NCBI RefSeq assembly: GCF_014288115.1
Contig: NZ_JACOOK010000001.1
Location: 496,001 to 560,000 of the forward strand
Length of the DNA stretch: 64,000 nucleotides
Direction: 5' to 3'
Origin: Alistipes_A hominis
GTDB lineage: Bacteria; Bacteroidota; Bacteroidia; Bacteroidales; Rikenellaceae
Shown here in pieces: positions 53,749 to 63,157 of this stretch. The stretch's first letter is position 1. Each line of letters begins with the position of its first letter. A program made the translations under genes and the position numbers. The notes beneath the pieces are model-generated. The model searched no databases. It had not been told where the DNA came from and was given only the letters and a program-made list of their open reading frames with translations.

Positions 53749-54068
53749 TTTATCCGAATAACGTTCGATCGGCCCGTATTTCCTCCCGGTGCCCCCTTGC
53801 CGCGCATTCAACGGATAACGCGGCCGGACGAAACGGCGGACGAAGGGAAGATCTCTTTTCAAGACGGTTATTTCGGAAGCGGACCCGTGGATAAAAACGC
53901 GGGATATCCGTTCTTTTAAAAGCTAAAGCAAATTTCCGACGAGCAACAAACGAGCACAAAAAAAAGGAGCATGTCCTTGCACACTCCTTATCGGATCATA
54001 CGTACCGTCGGAAACTTTCCGTCGCCGGCCGGCACTGCATTTCGGTTTCGGTTAGATTATTAGGCGCG
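53749..54068. other. Intergenic region between PqaA-like gene and clpX
   Basis: About 320 bp between convergent genes. It carries a minus-strand terminator for clpX at 53958-53990 and otherwise no supported gene. A short open stretch ending near 53917 (reading ISFQDGYFGSGPVDKN) is too short to assign. Confidence 0.5.
53958..53990 (-). terminator. Rho-independent terminator after clpX
   Basis: On the minus strand, AAGGAGTGTG pairs with CATGCTCCTT (partly wobble) around a 6-nt loop, followed by eight Ts. Confidence 0.75.
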
Positions 54069-55325
54069 TCAGCCAACGGCCTTCAATTGCCGGAATTTGT
54101 CGCTTTCGAGGCGGCTTTTCGCATACGGAACCGTCACGCGCAGCGACTTGCGTCCCTCCTGGCCCGGCAGGTCGAACATGCCGTCCATCATGATCGCTTC
54201 GCAGATCGACCGCAGGCCGCGCGCGCCGAGCTTGTACTCGATCGCCTTATCGACAATGTAATCGAGAGCGTCCTCGTCGAACGTCAGTTTGATGCCGTCC
54301 ATTTCAAACAGCTTGACGTACTGGCGCGTAATCGCGTTTTTCGGCTCGGTCAGAATCGAGCGCAGCGCAACCCGGTCGAGCGGTTCGAGGTAGGTCAGCA
54401 CCGGAATACGCCCGATCAGTTCGGGGATCAGTCCGAACGATTTGAGATCCTGCGGCATGACGTACCGCATCAGGTTGTCCTTATCGATCCGTTCCCTGTG
54501 AAGCTGTCCGTAACCGAGCGCCTGCGTATTGAGCCGCTGAGCGATTTTCTTCTCGATGCCGTCGAACGCTCCACCGCAGATGAACAGAATGTTCGACGTA
54601 TTGACCTGTATGAATTTCTGGTCGGGATGCTTGCGTCCCCCCTGAGGCGGTACGTTCACGACCGTACCCTCGAGGATCTTCAGCAACGCCTGCTGCACGC
54701 CTTCGCCCGACACGTCCCGCGTGATGGACGGGTTATCCCCTTTGCGCGCGATCTTGTCGATCTCGTCGATGAAAACGATCCCGCGTTCGGCCAGCGCCAC
54801 GTCGTAGTCGGCCACCTGCAACAACCGCGTCAGGATGCTCTCCACGTCTTCGCCGACATATCCCGCCTCGGTCAGCACCGTCGCATCGACGATCGTAAAC
54901 GGCACTTTGAGCAATTTGGCGATCGTCCGGGCCAACAACGTCTTCCCGGTACCGGTCTGCCCGACCATCATAATATTCGACTTGTCGATCTCGATCTGCA
55001 TGTCGTTGCTCTCCTCGTGCAGCAACCGCTTGTAATGATTATAGACCGCCACCGATATATGCCGCTTGGCGCTCTCCTGCCCGATCACATACTGATCGAG
55101 AAACTGTTTGATCTGAATCGGTTTCAGAAGCTCCTCCATGCGGATGGAAGGCGCCTTGCGCACCGTCTTTTTGGGGTTCTCGGCCAGCAGCGCATGCCCG
55201 CGCTCGATGCACTGGTCGCAGATGCGGGCTCCGTTGTCGCCGTCGAACAGCATAGCCACCTCGTAACGCGAAAGCCCGCAGAACGAACAATGATCCGCCG
55301 GCCGTTTCGTATCCTTTTTCTCCAT
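54069..55325 (-). CDS. clpX: ClpX ATP-dependent protease ATPase subunit
   Basis: 418 aa. The N-terminal C4 zinc-binding domain (CSFC near 14, CDQC near 36) is the ClpX mark. The AAA+ module has Walker A GQTGTGKT near 125, pore-loop GYVGEDVE near 155 and Walker B VFIDEIDKI near 185. It unfolds substrates and feeds them to ClpP. It lies 76 bp after clpP. Confidence 0.97.
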   Translation of the reverse strand: MEKKDTKRPADHCSFCGLSRYEVAMLFDGDNGARICDQCIERGHALLAENPKKTVRKAPSIRMEELLKPIQIKQFLDQYVIGQESAKRHISVAVYNHYKRLLHEESNDMQIEIDKSNIMMVGQTGTGKTLLARTIAKLLKVPFTIVDATVLTEAGYVGEDVESILTRLLQVADYDVALAERGIVFIDEIDKIARKGDNPSITRDVSGEGVQQALLKILEGTVVNVPPQGGRKHPDQKFIQVNTSNILFICGGAFDGIEKKIAQRLNTQALGYGQLHRERIDKDNLMRYVMPQDLKSFGLIPELIGRIPVLTYLEPLDRVALRSILTEPKNAITRQYVKLFEMDGIKLTFDEDALDYIVDKAIEYKLGARGLRSICEAIMMDGMFDLPGQEGRKSLRVTVPYAKSRLESDKFRQLKAVG

Positions 55326-55401
55326 TTTCTATTCAAAAATATCCGCGCGATGCGGAAATTCGTATATTCGTTAGATTGCAGTCGTTTTCCGTTCCGTCGC
55401 C

Positions 55402-56076
55402 CTATTTCTTCCGGGCCGACAGCACTTCGTCGATCAGACCGTATTTCTGCGCTTCGGGAGCGGTCATCCAGTAATCGCGGTCGGCATCCTTCTCGATCTT
55501 TTTGATGGTTACGCCCGAATGCAGAGCGAGTATTTCGTATAACTCCTGTTTGGTGCGAAGAATCTGACGCGCCGTGATCTCGATGTCCGAGGCCTGTCCT
55601 TCGACGCCGCCCAGCGGTTGGTGGATCATCACCCGCGAATGCGGCAGCGCCGAACGTTTTCCCTTGGCTCCGGCCGTCAGCAAGACGGCCCCCATGCTGG
55701 CAGCCAGCCCGGTGCAGATCGTAGCCACGTCCGAACTGATCAACTGCATCGTATCGTAGATTCCCAAACCGGCCGTCACCGATCCTCCGGGCGAGTTGAT
55801 ATAAATCTGAATGTCTTTGTCCGGCTCGGTCGATTCGAGAAACAACAACTGCGCCTGGATGATATTGGCCACGTCGTCATAAACGGGGCAACCCAGAAAA
55901 ATGATCCGATCCATCATCAACCTCGAAAAGACATCCATCGCGGCCACGTTCATCTGCCGCTCCTCGATGATCGTCGGGGAGATGGAGCCTTGCGCCGCCG
56001 CTTTGAACTGATGCAGTTTAAGACTGCTGATCCCGGCATGACCGGTCGCATATTTTTCAAACTCGCTCTTACTCAT
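55402..56076 (-). CDS. clpP: ClpP protease proteolytic subunit
   Basis: 224 aa. The catalytic triad is visible: S127 in GLAASMGAV, H152 in HSRVMIHQPLGG, and the Asp in DADRDYWMTAPEA near 200. The N-terminal extension before the mature Ser-type start is slightly long, as in many Bacteroidota. Operon with clpX; the EEP gene and tig lie further upstream on the same strand. Confidence 0.97.
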   Translation of the reverse strand: MSKSEFEKYATGHAGISSLKLHQFKAAAQGSISPTIIEERQMNVAAMDVFSRLMMDRIIFLGCPVYDDVANIIQAQLLFLESTEPDKDIQIYINSPGGSVTAGLGIYDTMQLISSDVATICTGLAASMGAVLLTAGAKGKRSALPHSRVMIHQPLGGVEGQASDIEITARQILRTKQELYEILALHSGVTIKKIEKDADRDYWMTAPEAQKYGLIDEVLSARKK

Positions 56077-56182
56077 AATTATTTCATTTTACCGTTACTG
56101 TCTTTTATCGAAAGCCTATCCGGTATTTCTCTGCAAACCCCGAACCAAAAAGCGATCCGACCCGAATTTTCCGGACTTCCGC

Positions 56183-56962
56183 TCAGCGTGCCAGCGCGAC
56201 GACCGAAACGATCGCCCGGTGATCGGACAGGCCGGAAGGCATGATCCGCGTCGATTCGAGCGTCCACCGACCGGCCGGATAACCGAACAGGTAATCGATC
56301 TTGACGTCGGGAGCGTCGGCCGGAAAGGTCGGCTGCATCCCGCACAACAGATCGCAACCGGACGTCATCGCAGCGATCTCGGCGGCATCGGGCTCCGCAT
56401 TGAAATCTCCGCCGAGCAACACCGGATAGCGCGACCGTTTCAGTTCGTTCAGAATGCACTCCGTCTGCATCCGTCGGCTCTCCTCGCTCAGTCCCAGGTG
56501 GGTCGATGCAAACACGACCGTATCCTGTCCGACTTCGACCGTAACGAGCAGCAACGCCCGGGATTCTTCCTGCGCGGAAGCCTGCGGCAACATCAGCTTC
56601 CGCACCCCGAGGTACGGCCTGGCCGTCAGCAGCCCGATCCCGTACCAGCCTCCGGCAAAAGCGATCGTCTTGCCGTACAATGGAAACATCCCGGTACGGA
56701 AGCCCAGCTCCGTAGCGAAATCCTTGCCGTGCTGATGCGGGATTCCCTCCCGGCGAGTATGGCAGTCCACTTCCTGAAGCGCCACCATATCCGGTTTTTC
56801 GGACGCGATTCGCGCCGCAAGCTCTTCCAGCGACGCCAGCTCCCCGAAACGCAGGTTGTAGGTGATCGCTTTCAGCCGCAAAGTATCCTGCGCGCGGGCT
56901 ATCGGCGCGTAGCACAGCAGAGTCAGCAAAAGGCAAACGAAAAACGCCCCGGATTTTTTCAT
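56183..56962 (-). CDS. Exported endonuclease/exonuclease/phosphatase-family protein
   Basis: 259 aa with a signal peptide (MKKSGAFFVCLLLTLLCYAPIARA). The EEP fold has the expected residues: YNLRFG, ALQEVDCHT (metal Glu), FASTHLGL, GGDFNAEPD (catalytic Asp/Asn) and SGLSDHRAIV (Asp-His). Extracytoplasmic members include phospholipases, sphingomyelinase-like enzymes and nucleases, and the target here is open. It lies between tig and clpP, 106 bp before clpP. Confidence 0.88.
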   Translation of the reverse strand: MKKSGAFFVCLLLTLLCYAPIARAQDTLRLKAITYNLRFGELASLEELAARIASEKPDMVALQEVDCHTRREGIPHQHGKDFATELGFRTGMFPLYGKTIAFAGGWYGIGLLTARPYLGVRKLMLPQASAQEESRALLLVTVEVGQDTVVFASTHLGLSEESRRMQTECILNELKRSRYPVLLGGDFNAEPDAAEIAAMTSGCDLLCGMQPTFPADAPDVKIDYLFGYPAGRWTLESTRIMPSGLSDHRAIVSVVALAR

Positions 56963-57046
56963 CGTCGTCCCGTTTTGGTCACAAATATTTACAAAGATAC
57001 AACATTACTCTACAATTCCGCATACGTCTGCCGGTACGGATCGAAA

Positions 57047-57082
57047 AACGAAGGCGCAGGTCGTACTACCTGCGCCTTCGTT
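57047..57082. terminator. Bidirectional terminator between the EEP gene and tig
   Basis: A perfect 15-bp stem (left 57047-57061, right 57068-57082), 6-nt loop and T-runs on both strands. It ends tig transcription just before the EEP gene. Confidence 0.9.
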
Positions 57083-57101
57083 TTTTACGTCATTGCCGAA
57101 A

Positions 57102-58430
57102 CTACTGCGCGTCCTGAGCCAGTTTGCCGAAATCTTCGGCCGAAATGGCTTTTTCGGAAACCGTGATCTGCGGAATCACCGCGTCGATTACTTTATTTTC
57201 GAACAGTTTTTCGTAGACTTTCCGATTTTCCTCCTTGTTGCCGAGAATATTTTTCGCATAATTCGCCAACGTCTCGCCGTCTACATTCGGAATCCCGTAG
57301 TAAGCGAACTGGGCGGCGGCCATTTTCTTGGCTTCCTCGGTAGCCTCTTCCGGGGTCACTTCGAGTTTCAGCGCATCGATATAATGTTTCTGAATCAGAT
57401 TCCAGCGCATCATATCGAGGAAACGGTCGAAGTCTTTGTCGATCTCCTCCATCGAGAACTTGCCCTCGTTGATCGTATAGAGCCAGTTTTTCAGGAACGC
57501 TTCCGGCATTACGAGTCCGGCTTTTTTCAACAGGAATTTGCGCACGTCGAGGTGCAACAGGAAATCGGTTTCGCGCGACAAGTCGCGGGCGATCTGTTCC
57601 TCGATGTATTTTTCGAACGCTTCCGGCGTAGCGACGCCGCCGTCCGGGAAAGCGGTTTTGAAAAACTCCTCGTTCATTTCGGGAGCGACGAAACGGCGGA
57701 TCTTATTGATCGTCAACTTATAATTCTGGTCCATCCCTTCCAGGTCGGCTTCCTTCACGCCGAGCGCGGCAGCACGCTGCGACGGCGTCTTGAACAACTT
57801 GGTCACATCGACGTCCAGCGAATCGCCGACCTTCTTGCCGATAAACGGCGCGCGGTCTTCGTCGCTCATGCCGATCAGACCTACGTAAGCCTCCTCGACT
57901 TTCGTATCGCCCTGTTCGAGCGTTACGTCGAGCGCGTCTTCCTTCTCGACCGTATCGACGTCGGTCAGTTTCCCGAAACGGTTCAAGAAGTTGGTGCGAT
58001 AACCGTCGCGCATCTTATCTTCGATCCGGATCGAATACCGGGTTACTTTATCTTTTTTACTCAGGTCGATACCGATCTCCGGAGCCAGACCCACTTCGAA
58101 CACGAACTCGTATTCGGTGCTGTCGTCGAAATCCAGCGGTTGCTGTTTGTCGCTCGGAATCATATCGCCGACGAGCGTGAGCTTCTCTTTTTCGATGTAA
58201 TCGAAGCAGGCTTTCGAAGCGGCGCGGTACGACTCCTCGGCAACGACTCCTTTGCGGTACATTTTATTGATAATCCCCATCGGAACCATCCCCGGGCGGA
58301 AACCCGGAACGTTCGCTTTGCGTTTGTAGGTGCGCAGCGCCTTATCTACAGCTTCACTGTAATCGGCCTCACCCACGGTCACCTTCAGCAGCGTGGTGAG
58401 ATTTTCAAGATTTTCTCTGACAATATTCAT
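57102..58430 (-). CDS. tig: Trigger factor
   Basis: 442 aa. The ribosome-binding N-terminal domain includes the signature GFRPGMVPMG near 43 (cf. GFRxGKxP), then a diverged PPIase-like domain (about 150-240) and a helical C-terminal chaperone domain. It assists folding of nascent chains at the tunnel exit. A terminator separates it from the downstream EEP gene. The canonical Lys of the ribosome signature (GFRxGK) is Met here. Confidence 0.92.
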   Translation of the reverse strand: MNIVRENLENLTTLLKVTVGEADYSEAVDKALRTYKRKANVPGFRPGMVPMGIINKMYRKGVVAEESYRAASKACFDYIEKEKLTLVGDMIPSDKQQPLDFDDSTEYEFVFEVGLAPEIGIDLSKKDKVTRYSIRIEDKMRDGYRTNFLNRFGKLTDVDTVEKEDALDVTLEQGDTKVEEAYVGLIGMSDEDRAPFIGKKVGDSLDVDVTKLFKTPSQRAAALGVKEADLEGMDQNYKLTINKIRRFVAPEMNEEFFKTAFPDGGVATPEAFEKYIEEQIARDLSRETDFLLHLDVRKFLLKKAGLVMPEAFLKNWLYTINEGKFSMEEIDKDFDRFLDMMRWNLIQKHYIDALKLEVTPEEATEEAKKMAAAQFAYYGIPNVDGETLANYAKNILGNKEENRKVYEKLFENKVIDAVIPQITVSEKAISAEDFGKLAQDAQ

Positions 58431-58506
58431 TTATCCGTAATATTTTGATCGTTAACGCGAACAAGATGGCCGCCCTGCGACAATGTCCGGCGGCCTTCCG
58501 ACATCG

Positions 58507-58588
58507 TGCGGATAAAGGGACTCGAACCCCCACGCCGTGAGGCACCAGATCCTAAGTCTGGCGCGGCTACCAATTACGCCATATCCGC
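58507..58588 (-). tRNA. tRNA-Leu (anticodon UAG)
   Basis: The minus strand folds into an 82-nt class II tRNA. Acceptor stem GCGGATA pairs with TATCCGC and the discriminator is A. The anticodon loop CTTAGGA between CCAGA and TCTGG gives anticodon TAG. The variable arm is long (GCCTCACGGCG), as expected for leucine, and the T loop TTCGAGT is standard. Confidence 0.96.
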
Positions 58589-58715
58589 AGAAGCGCCACA
58601 AAGATAGCACATTTTTCATCAGGCTGCAAATTTTCGACCTAATTTTGCATGAATGACGCAAATACGTTTTTTCCCGGCCAAACGGCAAAAACGAACCGCC
58701 CCGTTTTCCCGACAT

Positions 58716-58746
58716 TTTGATTTCCGGCAAAATATCGTTAGTTTTG
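58716..58746 (+). promoter_or_regulatory. Promoter of the DUF2264 gene (TTTG-N19-TAGTTTTG)
   Basis: TTTG at 58716-58719 and TAGTTTTG at 58739-58746, 19 nt apart, both exact matches. It lies 52 bp before the ATG. Confidence 0.75.
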
Positions 58747-58798
58747 TGCAAACGGTTGCATTAGTCCGACAACATCGCAAACCTAACCCTACCGAGTC

Positions 58799-60031
58799 AT
58801 GAAACGGATCTACCTCCTGCTGAATGCGGCGACGCTGCTCGCCTGCCTGTTTTGCTTCCCTTTGTCCGGCAAACGCAAAACTCCGCAACCGGCCGAACCC
58901 GCGGCCCGCGAATACTGGATCGCCACGCTCGACCGGACGGCTTTGCCGGTACTGACCGCGTTGAGCGAACAGCGCCTGAAAGCGGCGATGCCGCTCGAAA
59001 CGAAGATCGACCGAGCGCAACACGTGGGCTACCTCGAAGCGTTCGGCCGCACGCTGACCGGGATCGCCCCGTGGCTCGAACTCGGCCCGGACAGCACCGT
59101 CGAAGGCCGGAAACGGGCGCACTACATCGAACTGGTACTGAAATGCCTCGACAACGCGACCAACCCGGAGTCGGCCGATTGCATGAACTTCACGGAATAC
59201 CAGCAACCGCTGGTCGATGCGGCCTTCCTCGCGCACGGGCTGGTGCGGGCGCCCAAACAAATCTGGGGGCGTCTGGACGAACGAGTCAAACGGCAGGTCG
59301 TCGATGCCCTGAAATCCACCCGCACGATCCGCACTCCGACCAACAACTGGCTGCTTTTCAGCGGCATCATCGAAGCGTTCCTGCTCGACAACGACTACGG
59401 CGGCGACCTGATGCGAATAGACTTCGCGGTCAACAAACACCTCGAACGCTACAAAGGCGACGGCACGTACAGCGACGGCGACCTGTTCCAATGGGACTAT
59501 TACAACAGCTTCGTGATCCAGCCGATGCTGCTGGACGTGGTGCGTATCCTGCATAAACGGAAACTCGTTTCCGACAAAACCTTTCAGGACGTGCAGCGGC
59601 GGATACAACGCTATGCCGCCGTACAGGAACGGCTAATCTCGCCGGAAGGAGCGTTCCCGCCGATCGGCCGGTCGCTGGCCTACCGGATCGGGGCGTTCCA
59701 AGCGCTCGGACAGGTCGCGCTCGGACATTTGCTGCCCGCCGAAGTCGCCCCCGCACAGGTGCGTTGCGCGCTGACGGCAGTGATGAAACGCATGATGGAA
59801 GCCCCGGGCACTTTCGACGAAAAAGGATGGCTGAAAATCGGTTTCTGCGGAGCGCAGCCGGGTATCGGAGAGGGCTACATCAATACCGGTAGTCTGTATC
59901 TGTGCTGCGCCGGTTTCTTGCCGCTGGGACTGCCGGCCGACGATCCGTTCTGGAACGCCCCCGACGCCGACTGGACTTCGTTGAAGCTGTGGAAAGGCAT
60001 CGACCTGCCGGCCGACCACGCCGTCAACTGA
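58799..60031 (+). CDS. Exported DUF2264 family protein
   Basis: 410 aa with an N-terminal export signal (MKRIYLLLNAATLLACLFCFPLSG). The (alpha/alpha)6-type pattern FGRTLTGIAPWLEL near 75, NNWLLFSGIIEAFLLDNDYGG near 180 and GDGTYSDGDLFQWDYYNSFVIQPML near 220 is typical of DUF2264, a family found in polysaccharide-utilisation contexts and likely to act on uronic-acid-containing glycans. No experimentally set activity is assumed. Confidence 0.88.
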   Translation: MKRIYLLLNAATLLACLFCFPLSGKRKTPQPAEPAAREYWIATLDRTALPVLTALSEQRLKAAMPLETKIDRAQHVGYLEAFGRTLTGIAPWLELGPDSTVEGRKRAHYIELVLKCLDNATNPESADCMNFTEYQQPLVDAAFLAHGLVRAPKQIWGRLDERVKRQVVDALKSTRTIRTPTNNWLLFSGIIEAFLLDNDYGGDLMRIDFAVNKHLERYKGDGTYSDGDLFQWDYYNSFVIQPMLLDVVRILHKRKLVSDKTFQDVQRRIQRYAAVQERLISPEGAFPPIGRSLAYRIGAFQALGQVALGHLLPAEVAPAQVRCALTAVMKRMMEAPGTFDEKGWLKIGFCGAQPGIGEGYINTGSLYLCCAGFLPLGLPADDPFWNAPDADWTSLKLWKGIDLPADHAVN

Positions 60032-60036
60032 CCGGA

Positions 60037-61773
60037 TTATTTTTCCAGGAAAAAACCGACCGAAACGTATTCGATACGCAGTTCGGGAAAGCGGGACAGG
60101 CGCACCATGTCGAAAACGACTTTGACCGAATCCGTTTCGTATTGCAGAAGCGCGCTCTTCATCGAATCCAACGCCGCGACGGGAACCGTATCCCGCACGG
60201 CATAACCGCTCCCGGACAGCTTTTCTCGCAGCATATCTTCCAGTCCCCGCCGGAACAGAAGGCTGCCGTCATTGTCTTTGATCGACAGCGTATCCCGGCT
60301 CAGATCGGCATACAGGCGCTGCCCGTTCTCGTAATTCTGCACGGCCCGCAACGTGCGGTATCCGGATATATCGACCGGAGCCCCGTCCGATTCGAGCAGC
60401 ACGGAGTTCCGCTGCGGATCCTCCTGCGGAGTCAGTTCGGTGGCCCACGGCACGCTTACATACCATTCCAACACCTGAGAAATCACCTCGTTCTGCAAAG
60501 CGAACGAGTCGTCCACCCCGTAACGTTCCGCCATAAATCCGGCGGGACAGTTCCGGACGAGGTATTCGAACGATTCGTAAAGACGACGGTAATCCTCGCG
60601 GTAAACCGAGTCGGCATCGGGACGTTTCTGCAAAATCAACCGGCCCGAAGCATCGGCCAATCCGAGACGGACGACGATCCGTTCGGCGCGCTGCATCTGC
60701 GAACGAATGCCGATAGCCGCCGCCGTAACGCCCGGTATATACGTGAAAACGGCCAGTAAAACGCCCGACAGCGCCGCGACATACAGGTAACGTCCGCTCC
60801 GACGGCTGAAAAACAGCAGGATCGTCACCGTCATGATCGCCCCGCAAACCGCCAGGTAAACCCTGTCCTGCGTAAACCCGTACTGCTGCACGCGATAACC
60901 CACTCCCGTCCAGAACATCGCGAGCGCCGGCAGCGCGATCAGGCTGAACCGGCCGTAATACCAGTCGTACATCCGCCGGAGCAGCATCGGCTGGCAGGCT
61001 CTCAACACCGTCGCGACGATCGCATAACCGAACACGAGGTAAGCGATTCCGCCCTTGGGCAGTTCCCACCGCAGCACGATCATTGCGAAATAGAGGTACA
61101 GGATCGCCGTGTAGATCAGCACGGTGGGGCTCAACACGTAATTGAGCAGCACATCGAAAAACGGATTCGGCCGAACGCCTTGCTCCCGGTCGCTCGTCCG
61201 GTTGAATGCCAGGAAACAAACCGGCGCCAGCAGCACGAACGCCGACATCGCGGCATAGGTCGTGAAACCGGACGATATCCCGGTGAAAATATTGAATATG
61301 TATACGATCGAATGGAAAATGGCCATCAGCGCCAGGAAAGCCGTCAACGCCAGCAGTAAGGCCGACAGCAGGTCGTACACGTAGCGTAGCGCGCGCTCGA
61401 CGAACCGTTCGTTATCGCTCTGCCAATCGCTGGCCAGCACCGTCAACGCGCAGACGACCAGCGTCACGGGATAAGCCACCGTCCTCGTCCAGTCGCCGAC
61501 GTCGGCCGCCAGCAACGGGAGCGCCAGCAACGGCGACAGATAATAGACGATCCGCCATGCGCCGCGGCGACACCACCGGTTCGTCACGAACGAAAACGTG
61601 AAAAACAGCGGCAGCAGCAACGCATAACCATCGTTTTCGATCACTTCCTCCCGGATCAACGCGCAGATCAAAAAGGCATAAACGGCTACGGCCGTTTCGG
61701 CCGGCGCATACCGGAACGTCTCGGCCAATCGGCTGACGAACCGGCGAATACGATCTTTTAACGATACTTTCAA
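60037..61773 (-). CDS. DUF4153 membrane protein
   Basis: 578 aa. About ten or eleven membrane helices fill residues 25-380, followed by a soluble C-terminal domain of about 190 residues (ADASGRLILQKRPDADSVYREDYRRL ...). The membrane portion, including AALSGVLLAVFTYIPGVTAA near 350, matches DUF4153. The family has no known activity. It is convergent with the DUF2264 gene, 5 bp between stops, and lies 40 bp after pyrC. Confidence 0.83.
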   Translation of the reverse strand: MKVSLKDRIRRFVSRLAETFRYAPAETAVAVYAFLICALIREEVIENDGYALLLPLFFTFSFVTNRWCRRGAWRIVYYLSPLLALPLLAADVGDWTRTVAYPVTLVVCALTVLASDWQSDNERFVERALRYVYDLLSALLLALTAFLALMAIFHSIVYIFNIFTGISSGFTTYAAMSAFVLLAPVCFLAFNRTSDREQGVRPNPFFDVLLNYVLSPTVLIYTAILYLYFAMIVLRWELPKGGIAYLVFGYAIVATVLRACQPMLLRRMYDWYYGRFSLIALPALAMFWTGVGYRVQQYGFTQDRVYLAVCGAIMTVTILLFFSRRSGRYLYVAALSGVLLAVFTYIPGVTAAAIGIRSQMQRAERIVVRLGLADASGRLILQKRPDADSVYREDYRRLYESFEYLVRNCPAGFMAERYGVDDSFALQNEVISQVLEWYVSVPWATELTPQEDPQRNSVLLESDGAPVDISGYRTLRAVQNYENGQRLYADLSRDTLSIKDNDGSLLFRRGLEDMLREKLSGSGYAVRDTVPVAALDSMKSALLQYETDSVKVVFDMVRLSRFPELRIEYVSVGFFLEK

Positions 61774-61813
61774 TGGTTATTGTTTTACGTCCAGACGGAC
61801 ACGTTATCCTCAA

Positions 61814-63157
61814 TTACCGGTCGAACTCCAGCGCCCGGCCCCGGGCGTCGCGATCCACCGCCCCGTTCCGAAAAACGATTTTCCCGTTGACCAGCGTATG
61901 GGTCACCCGATTCGAAAACGTAACGCCCTCGAACGGCGACCAGCCGCATTTGGATAGGATATTCTGCGGCGACACCGTCCACGGATCGTCGGGCCTGACC
62001 AACACGATATCGGCGAAATACCCTTCGCGCAGGTAACCGCGCTCCCGGATCCGGAACCGGACAGCCGGCGCATGACACATTTTTTCGACCGCCGTTTCGA
62101 CCGGGAACACCCCGTTGCGACTCATTTCGAGCATCGCTACCAGCGAATGCTGCACCAGCGGGCCGCCGGACGGAGCTTTCAGGTAAGGCAGCTTCTTCTC
62201 ATCGAGCGTGTGCGGGGCATGATCCGTCGCTACGACGTCTACGCGTCCGTCCGCGATTCCGCGGCGCAACGCATCGCGGTCGGCCTCGCTTTTGATAGCC
62301 GGATTCCACTTGATAAAATTCCCCATGCGGGCGTAGTCGGCGTCACTGAACCACAGGTGATGCACGCACACCTCGTTCGTAATCCGTTTACCGGAGAGCG
62401 GCCCCCGGTCGAAAAGATCGAGTTCGCGGGCCGTGCTCAGGTGCAGCACGTGCAGGTCCGCCCCGTAGCGCGTCGCCAATTCGATGGCCTTCGCCGACGA
62501 CCGGTAACAAGCCTCGGCCGACCGGATCAGCGGATGCATCGCCACCGTTATCTCATCGCCGTACCCAGCCCGGAAACGCTCCATATTAGCGCGCACGGTC
62601 GCCTCGTCCTCGCAGTGCGTCGCCACCGGCACCGGGGACTGGGCGAATATCGACGCCAGCGCGCGATCGTCGTCGACCAGCATGTTCCCGGTCGAAGAAC
62701 CCATAAACACTTTGACGCCGCACACCCGTTTCGGATCGATTCGTTCGATCTCGGCGGCATTTTCGTTCGTCGCCCCGAAATAAAACGAATAGTTCGTTAC
62801 GGACGTTTCGGCGGCCCGTTCGAATTTCTCGTCGAGCAGGCCGAGCGTTACGGTCGGAGGCTTGACGTTCGGCATATCCATAAAAGAAGTGACTCCACCG
62901 GCGGCGGCGGCGGCCGACTCGCTGTGGATATCGGCCTTGTAGGTAAGCCCCGGTTCGCGGAAATGCACCTGATCGTCGATCGCGCCGGGCAACACCCACT
63001 GTCCCCGGGCGTCGATCGTTTCGCCTTCGAAACGGTCGTGCGGATATGCGCCCCGGCCGATCTCGGCGATCCGTTCGCCGCGGACGACTACGTATCCTTC
63101 GAAACGCACCCCGTCACCGAAGACCGTCCCTCCGCGAATCAGCAGCCCCCGGCTCAT
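61814..63157 (-). CDS. pyrC: Dihydroorotase
   Basis: 447 aa amidohydrolase from ATG 63157. It cyclises carbamoyl-aspartate to dihydroorotate in pyrimidine synthesis. The metal site runs PGAIDDQVHFREPG near 60, the carboxylated lysine in GVKVFMGSSTGNM near 155, THCED near 185, LHVLHLS near 235 and the catalytic Asp in ATDHAPHT near 310. The first metal His of the DxHxH motif is Gln here, as I recall for other Bacteroidota PyrC. Its start overlaps the glycosyltransferase stop by four bases (ATGA). Confidence 0.92.
   Translation of the reverse strand: MSRGLLIRGGTVFGDGVRFEGYVVVRGERIAEIGRGAYPHDRFEGETIDARGQWVLPGAIDDQVHFREPGLTYKADIHSESAAAAAGGVTSFMDMPNVKPPTVTLGLLDEKFERAAETSVTNYSFYFGATNENAAEIERIDPKRVCGVKVFMGSSTGNMLVDDDRALASIFAQSPVPVATHCEDEATVRANMERFRAGYGDEITVAMHPLIRSAEACYRSSAKAIELATRYGADLHVLHLSTARELDLFDRGPLSGKRITNEVCVHHLWFSDADYARMGNFIKWNPAIKSEADRDALRRGIADGRVDVVATDHAPHTLDEKKLPYLKAPSGGPLVQHSLVAMLEMSRNGVFPVETAVEKMCHAPAVRFRIRERGYLREGYFADIVLVRPDDPWTVSPQNILSKCGWSPFEGVTFSNRVTHTLVNGKIVFRNGAVDRDARGRALEFDR

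Noticed and set aside
53838..53917. Short open stretch reading DEGKISFQDGYFGSG before clpX
   Set aside because: About 25 codons with no start and no recognisable family; too weak to call a remnant.
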